From contig CP021220.1 of the NCBI GenBank assembly GCA_003999685.1, forward strand, positions 2,666,001-2,730,000: DNA of 64,000 nucleotides. Reading direction: 5' to 3'. Each line of letters starts with the position of its first letter. Within the stretch, counting starts at the first letter, position 1. The stretch is from Taiwanofungus camphoratus (taxonomy: Eukaryota; Basidiomycota; Agaricomycetes; Polyporales; Taiwanofungaceae). Of this stretch, positions 1 to 11,439 are shown one piece after another. The notes beneath the pieces are model-generated. The model worked only from the letters and a program-made list of their open reading frames with translations, was not told the origin of the DNA and searched no databases. A program made the position numbers and the translations under genes.

Positions 1-1325
1 CTTGTCGCATTATTCATGATAATGGCGGCCAAGTCTATCTCGATGGTATGTCGGACCCCTGGGTGAGATGCTTATCGCGATGGCTTCCATTCTCTGTTCT
101 AGGTGCCAATCTGAACGCTCAGATCGGCTTGACAAATCCTGCCACATGTGGCGGGGATGTTTGTCACATGAACCTTCACAAAACTTTTGCCATGTAAGCA
201 TATGTATAATTTCGCATGACCGGGAACTCAAGCTTTTAAATTCTAGCCCTCATGGTGGCGGTGGTCCCGGAGTTGGGTCAGTACTACTGATAGCTTTCTT
301 GACCTCCCAATCCTGAAACTACTTTTCCAGACCTATCTGCGTTGCAGAGCACCTCGCTCCGTTCCTTCCCAGCCACCCCGTTATTCCGACCGGCGGAAAT
401 CAAGCGATCAATGCTGTATCTGCTGCACAGTATGGGAGTGCATCAATCCTTCTCATTTCTTGGGCATACATAAAGATGCTTGGCGGCAAAGGCCTATATG
501 AAGCCTCCAAGATTGCCTTATTGAATGCGAATTATATGGCCCATCGTCTTTCAGGATACTACAACCTTCGATATAAGAATGGAAATGGTCGGGTGGCTCA
601 CGAGCTCTTGATTGATCTAGCAGAATTCGACAAGGCAGCAGGGCTCAAGGTGACCGACTTCGCAAAACGCTTGCAGGTATGCTTCAAGTATTCTCCGTCG
701 AATATATCAATAAACCCACATTATGATGCAAGGACTACGGTTTCCATCCTCCAACATGTTCCTGGCCTATTTCTACCTGCATGTTAATTGAACCTACTGA
801 GTCGGAAACTCTGGAAGAGATCGATAGGTATGAATCGCTTTCCTACCATTTGTGGGCACCGTTGACGTGTTCACCAAGATTCTGCGATGCAATGATACAG
901 ATCCGGCGGGAAGCTGAAGATATAATTACAGGCAAACAACCCAAAGATAACAATGTATTGAAGAATGCCCCGCACCCCATTTCTGTGATTGCATTCTCCG
1001 AGGAAGCTTGGAATCGGTGGGCGCTCCATTGAGCGGACACATCAAACGAAACTCATTGTTCTACTTATATAGCCCATATTCTCGTCAGATAGCAGCATAT
1101 CCGGTGCCATGGCTTCTTGAAAAGAAATTTTGGCCAACCGTATCCAGAATTGATGACGGTAAGTGTCAGAGATGTATATTTGCTCAGTACTGACTTGCTC
1201 TTCGCAGCCTATGGAGATTTGAACCTCATCGTAGGTGCTCTGCTCTGCTGCTCCTAACTCTTTATTGATGCTCGTGGTAGTGTGACTGTCCTTCAGTAGA
1301 AGAATCGGCATCGCCCATTGCGTAG
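1..1325 (+). CDS. GLDC/GCV2: Glycine dehydrogenase (decarboxylating), P-protein, 3' part
   Basis: This is the C-terminal part of the P-protein of the mitochondrial glycine cleavage system, which decarboxylates glycine with pyridoxal phosphate and passes the aminomethyl group to the H-protein. The gene enters from the left edge. Exons are <1-45, 103-193, 247-276, 331-676, 733-827, 879-1016, 1073-1158, 1208-1230 and 1281-1325; every intron is GT-AG, 49-57 bp, and the frame stays open to the TAG at 1323-1325. The PLP-binding motif NLHKTF is encoded at 171-188, with the Schiff-base lysine codon at 180-182, followed by the glycine-rich [10 protein letters not shown] loop. Other family blocks are [22 protein letters not shown] and the terminal CDCPSVEE. 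It converges on the PPR gene with only 142 bp between stops. Two exons are very short (30 and 23 nt). Family assignment is secure. Confidence 0.96.
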
Positions 1326-1467
1326 ATACTGGCTGCAGATGTTTTCGCGTGGTACTTTCTCAGATATCCTACTCCTTTTGCGTTCCGCTCAACCGCACGC
1401 ATCACCCGCATTATTTATTATTACGTTGCATATCATATTAATCAGCAATAGATGACTCCGAGCTTGT

Positions 1468-3789
1468 TCATCGGTTAGAACGAAAGTCGTCTTGTAGTTT
1501 CATCCACAAGTCTGGTAGGTATCGCTTCAAACGTAAGCGGACTTCCAACTCCTGGTTTGTGTGAGAGGCAAATCGAAGTAGGATTCGTGCGGTTTCTTCG
1601 TCCGGTTCAATATCATCCCTCCCTTTTCCCATTTCCAAGCACATCTCTTTGAGAGCCTCGTGGATCACATCCATCCGGCATAGACATTCGATCCAATTCT
1701 TCCAATTCTGTTGATTGAGACAAAATCTATCGTCGTTCAACCTCGCCCAAATTTGCCAAGCTTTGCCATATGCCTTGGTATATGCACAAACATCCAGGAT
1801 GATACTCACACTGGCATTGTCGTGTTGGCCGGAACGGTATAGCGTTTCCCAAACTTGGAATGCCTCCGCAAAGCAACCTGCACGTTGATAGGTGTCCATC
1901 AACTGGTTCCACAAAACGGTGTCCGGTGTCACAGATGCATCAACAGAGAGGAAATGATGGGCCCGTCGAATCGATTTTACTAGTTGGTCCAGGGCACTGA
2001 TGTCGTCCGGAGAGAGTCGAGTCGCCAGAATGGCGAGTTGTTGTAGAAGTATGGTATACACCTTTGGAGTCATTGTATGACCGGCCACACGCATGTCCTG
2101 GACAATTTCGAAGTAGAGGCTAGGTGGAGGTATACTTGTTGGATCTGGAGAGAGCTTGCAGAATGCATTTAATACCGCAATATAACCCTCTCCATCGAGG
2201 GCAGACGCGCCATCTGGGGCTCGACAAACGAGACGGTACACTTTGAAGGCTTCCGCAAAATCCGATGAACAGCGTATGAGGAGCACAACGAGAGAAGTCG
2301 ATGTCATGTTATCCATTCTTACACCACGCGAGTGCATATCCTCCAGGAGAGCCACAGCTCTTGGATGATACTTCGTCGTGTTATTGGACGAACAAAGAGC
2401 ACGAAGCAGAGTATTATATATAGGGGCATCAGGTCGGGTAAGGTTTGAATGGGACTGAGACCGCGCCTCGTCTGAGCCCGTGGAGTTCTCTCGTATAGTT
2501 GAAAAATGTACAAATTCTTCATACAGTTCGAGTGCACAATCGATTGCTGCATCGTTAGGAGGCCGCAGGGGAGTCGCACATAGGCTACGAAGGATGGGAT
2601 GAAGCATCGCATTGGTAGGGCGGACACCTAAAGCTAATGCAGACTTATAGAGATGAATAGCTCTCATAGTTTGACTTTTCCAAGCGGCATTGCGGATCAA
2701 CTTCGCGAACGCGGGAGAATCGGCTTGAATATCCAATATCTTTTCCCAATACTGCAGAACAGATAGATCGGTAACCTCGAACAGTACAGCCAAGAGTGTA
2801 TCCTGTGAAGCCCGGAAACCTTGCGCCTTGTACTGGTTATATAGTCGTATTGCAGCCCACTTGCCTTCCCCTTTGGCTGTTGCCGCCAGTCGCCGATCCC
2901 TTTCCATGTCCGAAATCTGTGATTCGGTTGACATACCAAAGGCCCGGCGATAAATGTGCTCAGCCTCCATCCCAAGCCCGGAGTGCTCTGCGTCAGTGTA
3001 AAATTTGACGAGAAGCTGTAAAAGAGCAGGGTCATACGGCAGCCCCTCTTCCTTCATGATGTCAATGGTGATCTTGAGGATGTGCATGCGGGGATTGAAG
3101 CCACTTTTGAAGAGCTCCTGAAAAAGGAGTCGGAATGTAGACGGTGTAGACGGGCAACCAAGCCGTCGCATCGTTTGTATTGTCGACCATGCGAGTTTGA
3201 TGTTTCTCTGAGCACCGCATCCCGCTATCAGATCGTGCCATTGCTCGAGAGTAGCAGAACAAGCCCCGGGTTTGGAACCCATCTGAGACAACCAGTTGTA
3301 CGCAGTCTGGACTTTACCGCGCGCAAGGAGGCTTTGGAATATAGAGTTATGCACCCGAGAGTCTATCTCCAAGCCTAAACGCGTTGGCATGCCGTCGACT
3401 ATCTTGTCCATTAGCGTATAATCCTGCGGACGTCCTGACGCGGCTAGGATGCCTAACGCTTCAATGACAACATCCTTACCGATGTCTACTCCACCTTGCA
3501 ACGAGTTATTAAGATTGTCTACGAGAAGGGCGTAAGATTTATGGATGCCGTTTATATTCCTATCGTGGACATGGGATCGGAATCGTTGACATGCAACGGC
3601 GACATCTGTGACCGAGGGCGAGTCGTGGGTGTGGTATTGACCGCGAAATGGTGATGGTGACAACAAAAAACGAGCACGGTGCAGGGAGCCATGATGCGGA
3701 GAGTAGTGTCTGGATAACGAAAAATGACCGAGGATGAAACGTAAGAAGCCAACGCAATGTCTGGCTTCAGTGCAGCTCTTTAGGAACAT
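1468..3789 (-). CDS. Pentatricopeptide-repeat (PPR) protein, probably mitochondrial
   Basis: A single uninterrupted 773-residue frame from ATG 3789-3787 to TGA at 1470-1468. The first 60 or so residues are rich in Arg, His and Ser and poor in acidic residues, as in a mitochondrial targeting peptide. The rest is made of helical pairs in the PPR style. Examples are the segments around VHNSIFQSLLARGKVQTAY (about residue 145), PIYNTLLRALCSSN (about 430) and VLWNQLMDTYQRAGCFAEAF (about 625), each followed by an amphipathic second helix. PPR proteins bind organellar RNA in a sequence-specific way and act in processing, stability or translation; the RNA target cannot be told from the sequence. It is divergent from SEC61 gamma with 277 bp between start codons. 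No intron is needed, which is unusual next to its intron-rich neighbours. Confidence 0.85.
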   Translation of the reverse strand: MFLKSCTEARHCVGFLRFILGHFSLSRHYSPHHGSLHRARFLLSPSPFRGQYHTHDSPSVTDVAVACQRFRSHVHDRNINGIHKSYALLVDNLNNSLQGGVDIGKDVVIEALGILAASGRPQDYTLMDKIVDGMPTRLGLEIDSRVHNSIFQSLLARGKVQTAYNWLSQMGSKPGACSATLEQWHDLIAGCGAQRNIKLAWSTIQTMRRLGCPSTPSTFRLLFQELFKSGFNPRMHILKITIDIMKEEGLPYDPALLQLLVKFYTDAEHSGLGMEAEHIYRRAFGMSTESQISDMERDRRLAATAKGEGKWAAIRLYNQYKAQGFRASQDTLLAVLFEVTDLSVLQYWEKILDIQADSPAFAKLIRNAAWKSQTMRAIHLYKSALALGVRPTNAMLHPILRSLCATPLRPPNDAAIDCALELYEEFVHFSTIRENSTGSDEARSQSHSNLTRPDAPIYNTLLRALCSSNNTTKYHPRAVALLEDMHSRGVRMDNMTSTSLVVLLIRCSSDFAEAFKVYRLVCRAPDGASALDGEGYIAVLNAFCKLSPDPTSIPPPSLYFEIVQDMRVAGHTMTPKVYTILLQQLAILATRLSPDDISALDQLVKSIRRAHHFLSVDASVTPDTVLWNQLMDTYQRAGCFAEAFQVWETLYRSGQHDNASVSIILDVCAYTKAYGKAWQIWARLNDDRFCLNQQNWKNWIECLCRMDVIHEALKEMCLEMGKGRDDIEPDEETARILLRFASHTNQELEVRLRLKRYLPDLWMKLQDDFRSNR

Positions 3790-4066
3790 TCATACGCGAT
3801 CTGAGCGTGAACATCAGACAGACAGATTTGAGCTTTGATTGAAAGACAACTCGCAAGTGCACGCACTTTCACTCCAGGGAAGTGTTCCTCGCTCAAGCGA
3901 GACTAAGTATGCCGCGGTGAAGTGTATGCTTAGAAAGGTGTAGCACGCGAATCGGCAGGTTAAGTCTGTCCACGTGATCTGTGCCTCCACGTCGCAGCCT
4001 GGGCGTTGAAGAATACATGCGGTACAATTCACCTCAAGAAGAACATTGACATATCCCATTGCCACA
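3790..4066. promoter_or_regulatory. Shared divergent promoter region, PPR / SEC61 gamma
   Basis: The 277 bp between the divergent start codons of the PPR gene (-) and SEC61 gamma (+) must hold both promoters and 5' leaders. I see no clear TATA box. The claim rests on gene orientation only. Confidence 0.5.
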
Positions 4067-4493
4067 ATGTCCGAGAAACTCAAAGAGTTTGTGGAAATTC
4101 CCCAACAGTTTATAAAAGATGGGAACCAGGTACTTATTATCTTTATACCTCCAACATGGTCCTAATCTCCCCTAAAGTTCTTGACGCGTTGTACGAAGCC
4201 CTCACAAAAAGGTCTGTTTTTGTCTTCGTGGTTGCTTAAGATATTTCATTAACCGTGCTCGACCGCCCAGAATTTGTGCAGATCTGCAAGGCTGTAGCAA
4301 TTGGGTTTGCAGTCATGGGCTTCATTGGTTACTTCGTGAAACTCATACATATCCCGATGTGAGTGGTTTACTTGGTTTCTCTAATCCAGACAATAACTCA
4401 TATGCCATAGCAATAATATTCTTGTGTATGTGCATTACGATTGTCCGTATGCATGGCTATTGATCTTTGTAACGGGACAGCGGTGGTGCATAA
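4067..4493 (+). CDS. SSS1: Protein translocon subunit Sec61 gamma / Sss1
   Basis: A 70-residue tail-anchored subunit of the Sec61 channel in the ER membrane, which clamps the Sec61 alpha pore. Exons are 4067-4129, 4178-4211, 4271-4358, 4411-4425 and 4481-4493, a total of 213 nt, all with GT-AG introns. The spliced protein starts [19 protein letters not shown], continues [20 protein letters not shown] and ends in the family's conserved membrane helix and tail ([20 protein letters not shown], then INNILVGG). Length and sequence match the family throughout. The last two coding exons are only 15 and 13 nt, so plain ORF callers miss the end. It diverges from the PPR gene and converges on COG1. Confidence 0.97.
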
Positions 4494-5585
4494 GTATCGT
4501 CTGTCAGACTGGCCGACAACGTGTACATAGTGACAGCTTCATTACCTTTCACATTCATCTCTTTCTTTCAAAATTTTGAAATGATTTAGCGAAAATCCTT
4601 TTTTTTAAGTCAAAGAAGGCTGATCACCCTCTATTCCTGGTTAGCAACATGCTTCTGGTCTCATACCGGTATAGCTGCGCGGAATGTCCTACCATGATTC
4701 GACGGGGTTGTGATGGTTTCCTTTGAAGCTCCTCTAGATATTTGCACACCAATAGTTCACACAAGCTGTCGCCTTTCTGCCAGAGCTTCACGAAAACAAG
4801 CGTCCACACAGACGCTGTCATCCTCATGTCGCAACTCGGTCCTTTCTCGTGTGGGTATCACTGAGCGTCATAGCCTTCCTACGTTGGCTGTTGTTGCCCG
4901 AGAGTCCACGGACTGGATCAACCTTCCTACGCTCTTCGCTCGTCTTCTGAAATCGCCAAATATATGGTACACCCTGGTCTGTTCAGATTGATTGATCTTT
5001 GGTAATGTCAAACTGCACACTTCCTGGATCCGAGAGGTGAGACCAACAATATTGTTCCGAAATGAGAATCGTTCTCTGGATACTTCGTTATGATCACTCA
5101 CAAGCCGCTTGAGACTTTTCAGATATCTGAGCTTACTGACTTGCTATGCTGCCTACTATTCCTATATCAGCGTATATTACGAACTGACCGCAGTCTGGAC
5201 AGGTCTTCATAGTTGCTCCAAGGGTTACATGAAGAATGGACGCGTAATCAATATGCTTACAATGAATAGCAATTGACACGATAATATCATTACATCCTTT
5301 TACGTCATGAATTTCTACTTGTCTCCACAGGAGATGTGAATTTTGCGAGTTGGCAGCTGTAGTAGCCTTCGCACACCTCATACATATGGGTGTTATCAGC
5401 ATATGTTATCCCCATCAGATCCACGACGGTAATCGAGGTCGCAAGTGCGTTGCCAAATAGTTGTCAGCTTGCAACGCATTTCGGCAGATCAGATATCAGT
5501 CTGCAAGTCACGCACTAACACCACCGATGACTCTTCCGTCTGTCTTACTGTAACAAACAACAATCCGCACAGGATATATGTGTAT
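4494..5585. other. Intergenic region, no supported gene
   Basis: About 1.1 kb between the convergent 3' ends of SEC61 gamma and COG1. It contains only short frames on both strands, none with a domain I recognise and none joined by convincing splice sites into something longer. A T-run lies near 4600. A minus-strand 89-residue frame at 5133-5402 has two CxxC pairs but nothing else to support it. Confidence 0.6.
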
Positions 5586-8500
5586 TCATAGGACAGGAGT
5601 GTTATCGACAAGCAGCAATCCAAATCGTGGCGAAGGTTTTACGACTTCCACCGCAGGCTGGTATTGCTGCTCTACCACGGGCAAGCCATGATGTAGAAGA
5701 CTGGCTGATCTCTCCGTCTTGCCCTGTGCAGGTAAAGATATTGCACACTGCGGAAGTATGTGGGAGAGAAGAATCTGGGTCCGCGCTAAGTAGTCCGACA
5801 GACTTTTGTCCATATCCAGTTGTGACTGGTCTGTGCCTTCGGCGATTAGCTAGTCAGAAGCGCATTAGACTTAGTGGTGGATTGTTTCCGAGTGGACGAA
5901 GATATACCTTTTTTGTTATTCGTGAAAGAGGCATGTCCAAACTCTGGACAACTTGTGTTGATTCGACGCCCCACAAACGAGCGACTACCCGGAGAAATGT
6001 CAAATCCCAGAGGTATTGCAGATAACGCTCTCGTTGATACGTGACCTCGCCATTGATATATTCCTGCACTTTATTGACGAAGGATCGAAAAGTAGTCCAC
6101 ACTAGATAACGACATTGCGTCGGATCTATGTTGACTCCTAGCTCTTGCATCGACGTTGATAAGGAGAACAGCGCTTGCATTAGAGCAGATGATGGTTGCG
6201 CAGGGACAACATTATTAACTGGTCAAATCTAGTCAAACACTGGAACATTTGATAGTCAAAGAACAAGCACGTACATGTATCTTCATGTGTTAGTCGAACC
6301 GAGTAGCTCCCTTCAGTTAGTCGCCGAATGGCGTTTTCTCGCCATCGCTCAATCGTTAGGTGATATATAGCAGACATCCTTCTCTGAAATTCTGATGGAA
6401 CCATTAAACATATAGCGTTGAGAGGGCAATTTGGGAGGCCTTACTATCGATCGTTGCTGGACTACAACCAATGACATTGACGAAGGTGGACGAACAGACG
6501 AATTCATTGGCAATCCGTCCGAGAAAGACAAGGGTCCACATATAGCAATCTGTATAAGAGTTCAAAGAAGAGCTCCACTATGACGCGGGACCCACTCGCC
6601 TGAATCATCAGGAATGTCACTGGCGGTATACTCAAGAGCTGTCGCGACTCTCATGGAGAGCGCATCAGCATCAGGTCGATACATTTCCGACAACCGATTG
6701 ATCAGTATTCTAATTGGTCACCTGGTGGTCAGCTTTGCTCATAGTGGCTTCTGACATGCTTTTCTGCATACCGAGTTACCTCGTCGTCTCCTTGCATTGC
6801 ATTCAAGTCCTCCTGCAAGCCATTTGCATGGTCCTCGACTGCATGGACGACATCCTCCAAAAGTGGTGTTCGCCCACGAAGCTGCCGTGTCAAAGCAGAC
6901 TTATACCGTGAAAACGAGGCCGTGGGTACGGAAGGATTCTGAGACAAAAGAGGTATAGGAAGGGATTGAAACATATAATCAGTGGGTCGGGTATCTGGGG
7001 AACGTAACTCGTAGTGAATTTCGTCAATGCACTCATAACTGACATTCAAACATACCGAAGCCGCTGCTATCTGAGTGATCTCTTAGCAAAGTGAGTGCTG
7101 ACGCCAGACGTTCTATGAATGCGACTTCCGCAACCGCAAGCGCCGACTTCCACACGGCAGTAATTCGCTGCTGCGAAATCTCATCTATGGCAGATTTGAT
7201 ATGGGTCTTCTCATATATCTTAAATGCATCTGCTCCTTCTAACCACCGCCACGACGAAAACCGGAGCTCCCAAACTTCTCGAATACTTTGTAGCCGTGAG
7301 AACAACCCTTCCATGACCACGAGAACATCCTCCATTGTTTGGTGAAACCAGCTTCCTAACTTCTGATGAAGCTGTGACTGTAAAATGGGTGACATTGGAG
7401 ACACGCCATCGACGTATGGCCTGTAAGACCTGATAATGGGCGGGAGAAGAAGATAATGGGCGGAAGAAGGAAGTGTTGTGAGTAGCGACTGAGTCGTTAT
7501 TTGAAGCTCGGTCGGGAGAGTTTGGAAGGATAATTTCTCTGTTTGTATGTACTGGAGGGCCAGCTTCATCATTGAAAGATGATCTGTTTCTGTGCTATCA
7601 GCGAAAATGGTCCGCGCGGCCCCGAGTGTTCGTGAAACGATGTCAAGTACTGCTTGCAGTTTTTGCTTGGCTCCACGTAGTTCTGCTTTGCGAGACCTAA
7701 TAGAGGTCATCCCGGGAACCTCAGATGGATTTGCGTTCGCAAGGGACTCCTGTGTCCGCGACAGCACTGTAGATATTGTCTTTGACCGTTGGCCAAGAAA
7801 AATGACGAGCGTTTCCGGGAGTGGCCGAGATTCAAGCAGGTGGAGAGTCAGTAGAGCAGCACAAACCTCCTGCAGATGCAAGTTAGACGCCATCTTGAGA
7901 AATTCAAATTGTCATCGTACACCTGGTGATGTCGCATGCTCCCGAAGTGAAAGTGTCGCCCTATGTGTGACCTGAGAACGGAACTGCGAGACGATATCCC
8001 ATTGCCGCTGTACCAATGGCAGTTGCTCCTGTGACATGAGGTCGTGGTGAATGCCCTGACAGCAACTCAAACGGACATACCGACACAATTATGCCGCATG
8101 CGTGCCAACTATTCTCCACTTCTTCATCGCGGATGAGTGCTCTGTGTACTACACGGGCCAACAGGAAGAGCCAAGTAGCATGAAGGTACATCCTTCGCTC
8201 CATCAGTCGCCAAAGATGTTCTGGGGCATCCAAGAGAAGTTTCAAATGGGCTGATAATGACTGGAGTGTCTGGAGATGTTTGTCTAAATGGATACGGAAC
8301 TATTAATGACTCATGCATTAAAAAGGGGACAACACACAACCTTCTTCCCTTGCAGAAGAGCGCTTCGGAGTACGCGGCAACTCTGCTGCACTTATGATGT
8401 CACGTATGTCACTGAAAGCGTCCAGGACACGCTTTGAGGATTGTGCAATTGATATGATTGAAGTCGAGGCCTGCAGAAGGTCACGATACCGTTCCCTGTG

Positions 8501-8913
8501 CTTTCAAAGTATGATTTAAAGAAGAGCAGGAAGAGGTTGCAGCATTCCAGTCTACGCACCCAACCATAACACGCAGCTCCTGTTGCTTTGCATCGGCATC
8601 GGTCCTGAGTGGTTAGTTGTCAAACATTCCAATTCATTGTTTCAAGGCCAGATGCCAACCTCAAACGTTGCTGAGTTGTCTTCACTTCTAAGATTGTGTG
8701 CTGAACGAACAGCTCGTCCGGATCGAAGTCATTTGTGATCCCATTCGAAGCGACGTAGGTATCCGACTTCAGGGATCGAGGTGGATACCATGCTTGTCCA
8801 TTCTCTCCAGAAACAGCATTTCGGGCAGCTTCCTGAAGCTTCCCTGGTTGCAAACCTGGAAGTGATGATGATGGCAAAGAGGCAATAGAAACAGAAGAGG
8901 GACGGCGAGCCAT
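5586..8913 (-). CDS. COG1: Conserved oligomeric Golgi complex subunit 1
   Basis: Subunit of the COG tethering complex, which docks retrograde vesicles at the Golgi. Twelve exons on the minus strand (forward coordinates, 5' to 3'): 8660-8913, 8560-8604, 8341-8495, 8081-8283, 7921-8028, 7056-7893, 6772-6994, 6592-6709, 6445-6549, 6275-6383, 5908-6218 and 5586-5849. All introns are GT-AG and the exons sum to 2733 nt, 910 residues, close to the roughly 980 of animal COG1. The N-terminal Vps51-type block is clear: DPDELFVQHTILEVKTTQQR, then DADAKQQELRVMVGERYRDL and QASTSIISIAQSSKRVLDAF. The C-terminal half is helical and less conserved. ATG 8913 is the first in-frame Met; the frame stays open upstream to about 9050, so a 5' intron with an earlier start is possible. 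Least certain junctions are those around 6592 and 7921. Confidence 0.88.
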
Positions 8914-9280
8914 GTGAGGACCAATACTTAGTCTGTTAACGATTCGACCGGAAGACGGTACCACAACACGTGGACGACTGGTGAATTCGTGGGAGTTGCT
9001 GACCAAGCCATACCTCGCTGGATCATCACGCCGTCTCCGTCTAGTGTTCAATGTTAGACTATACTACGATAGATCTTCTTCCCGACAAAGATATTCGTAC
9101 TTCAGACATGCTTTCTAGTCTGGCTGTTCCTGCAAGGTCGAATAGTGCAGAATCCAATGACCCTGATTCTATGGTTAGGCGCGACAAAAGCACGTGAAGA
9201 TTGATACAATCACGTGAAAACATAGCAAACATGACAAGCAGGTCAGAAAATAATCTCAATCCCTGTTTGCATTTTTGGAG

Positions 9281-10653
9281 TTATCTGGCCCCCTTTGCAT
9301 CTTCCACTGCAGAACCACCCCCTTCTGTGACAACAACATCTGCCGATGTCTTCTTAGAAGGAGATAGATCCCCACTCGCCGTGGGTGGTGGCCGCGAGGG
9401 GACAGAGGAACCATTTGCAGTCCGTTGTGGTAGAGGCGAAGATGCGCTCCCAGCCAATCGTTGATCAAGTGCCTTCAAAGCCATTGCTCTGCACCGTGTA
9501 GAATAATGGATGATAAATTCGTGAACTTCACTATACAATTGCCAGCTCACCGTCTTCTTTCGGCCTCAGCACGCGCTCCTCCTGGCAATTGGCTATACCC
9601 ACCTGATTCCAAGTCACCCCCTGACAAAGGAATCAAATGAAATCTCGTCGCTAAGGAGTATACTGTATTAGATAGCAATGTGATGGGGTAACTAAAACGC
9701 AGATTAAACGGAATGAGCAGAGCTCATCAGATCAAACAAGGAGACCTCCAAGATGACTTACTGGATGAAAGGAGGGAACCAGTTTACGAATACAAAGGTT
9801 TCACTCCTGTCCCCATACGCTGGTCCACCACTAACGACATCGCCGGTATTCTTCTTATAAAAGCGTAGCCATACATAGGACACCAGCCAACCGAATTGGA
9901 TGACAATGTATGGACACTGAAAGCCAATGATGCACATCACAGTCGAGAACGTGACGTACGACATGGGTAACGTCTGAGGAAATCAGAGTCACGCTACAGC
10001 CAGGCTCTACGCTCAGTACTCACGCACCTTCACTCGTGCCTTCAGAACTCCAAACAGCTGAACCTGATGTTCAGGGATGATCTGAGTAAATGCAACAAGG
10101 ACTGCTATCTGCAGTGCCATTTGACCATGGTATTGCTGCCCATAACTATGAAGTTAGGCGTGGGTTTAATGTGAGTTTAAGTTTGTGTCTCCAAGGTTTT
10201 TACTTACAGGAATACAGGATATCTCAACACCACGAACTCTATCCAATTTAATCCGAACGCAATTATGTTAGAGACAGTGATGGACACTGCGATGAATTTG
10301 AGCGTTTCCACAGCCCCCCATAGACGCTCCAAGTACCGCAAGGAAGCGGGAATTACTAAGAGTGTAACAATAAGCTGAGAGTAAGTCAGTCAAGACTCTA
10401 CGACCTTCAAGTAGCAACGCATACGAACCTCGATGACTGTCGTTTCCACGAATGCGGAAGTGAGGAAAGTCCATGGGTAGAATATGCTCGAGCCTGGGAT
10501 GAGGACAAGGTATGGTGCAGAGAACTCGTCGTCGCCCGTCCACCGTAAGAAGTAAAACAGCAACGAGAATCCGATCGTAGCAGCAGTAAAGACACGCGTC
10601 GCAGGTGGAATTGAAGCAACAAATTGCAATGGTGGGGTCGAAAGAACTGCCAT
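9281..10653 (-). CDS. TMEM115/DUF1751 rhomboid-like Golgi membrane protein
   Basis: Six exons on the minus strand: 10429-10653, 10208-10374, 10028-10145, 9762-9973, 9551-9691 and 9281-9488. They sum to 1071 nt, 356 residues, the usual length for TMEM115 (human about 350). The N-terminal part has the rhomboid-like fold signature: IPPATRVFTAATIGFSLLFY, then GSSIFYPWTFLTSAFVET, then further hydrophobic segments such as FIAVSITVSNIIAFGLNWIE and MSYVTFSTVMCIIGFQCPYI. The family lacks rhomboid protease residues and is a Golgi membrane protein linked to retrograde traffic and COG function in animals. It lies in tandem with COG1, 367 bp upstream of the COG1 ATG. The C-terminal tail is Ser/Pro-rich and probably cytosolic. 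Start ATG 10653 precedes the conserved block by only about 15 residues, as in the family. Confidence 0.9.
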
Positions 10654-10879
10654 CCCTCCGAGTTCAGGTCGTGTTTCACGAGAAACTTTGTTTCGGACGC
10701 GCAGCTAATGACGGCCTCAGACAAGCGCGTGGTCGCGGGCTGGCAGTAGAGAGAAGACCGTGTAACGAATTTGGCGCCTGTGCTTGATGTCACGCGTGAC
10801 ACGCTGCTACACATGAGTGCCAGCGCTTTGAGCGCCTTGTTGTCTTCTATGGACCACCCTCTTGGCATCGGCCACCGCG
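10654..10879. promoter_or_regulatory. Shared divergent promoter region, TMEM115 / FAM32A
   Basis: 226 bp between the divergent start codons of the TMEM115-like gene (-) and the FAM32A homologue (+), so both promoters must fit here. No TATA box seen. Confidence 0.5.
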
Positions 10880-11439
10880 ATGTCTGACTACGATTTTCGC
10901 CCCGGTGGCTCGCTCAAACTCAAGCGTGGTGTTACTGAGGGTGGTATTGTTAAGAAGTGAGCACATCCATCGATACATCGTCGCATGCTTATACACCGGA
11001 TAATCACCAGGAAGAAGTCAAAGTCGAAGTCGAAAGACAAGGACAAGGTAGTTGAAGAAGAGCGAGTAAAGGAAGCGGAGTTAACCACGCAAGATGAAGC
11101 AAAGATGGGTTCACCTTCAGGAAGCGGTAGGAGTTCTCCAGCAATTGGAAGCAGCGACAGGAAGACTGCAGCTGAAAGAAGGTTTGAGGAGGTACAGAAG
11201 AAGAGGGTGTGTTCTCGTCCTATGTTCAGCCATTCCTTTCCTAACATTATGTGTCTATTTTTTTTTCAGCTCGCAGCTAGGGTGGCGAAATTAGCTACTA
11301 AGACACATAAGGACCGTGTCCACGAATTTAACTCGAAGCTGGAGGCTCTCAGTGAGCACCACGACATACCAAAGGTATGATTGTGGCTTTTGCATCATCA
11401 CTCACATACTCATCAAGTGCTCAGGTTGGACCTGGATGA
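10880..11439 (+). CDS. FAM32A homologue (DUF1754), spliceosome-associated
   Basis: Four exons, 10880-10956, 11011-11206, 11270-11374 and 11425-11439, sum to 393 nt and encode 130 residues. The protein has the FAM32A layout: an N-terminal LKLKRGVTEGGIVKK motif, a Lys/Ser/Asp-rich linker (KKKSKSKSKDKDK), the TAAERRFEEVQKKR helix and the conserved C-terminus KTHKDRVHEFNSKLEALSEH followed by HDIPKV. In animals FAM32A acts in late spliceosomes at the exon ligation step, and the C-terminal end reaches the active site. Here the tail after HDIPKV is VGPG, encoded by a final 15 nt exon. Divergent from the TMEM115-like gene. Confidence 0.93.

Noticed and set aside
5133-5402. Minus-strand 89-residue frame with two CxxC pairs
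   Set aside because: No splice partners, no recognisable zinc fold and no neighbour support; probably chance.
9059-9259. Possible upstream exon of COG1
   Set aside because: I could not find a GT-AG junction that joins an upstream ATG in phase to the COG1 frame; ATG 8913 is simpler.
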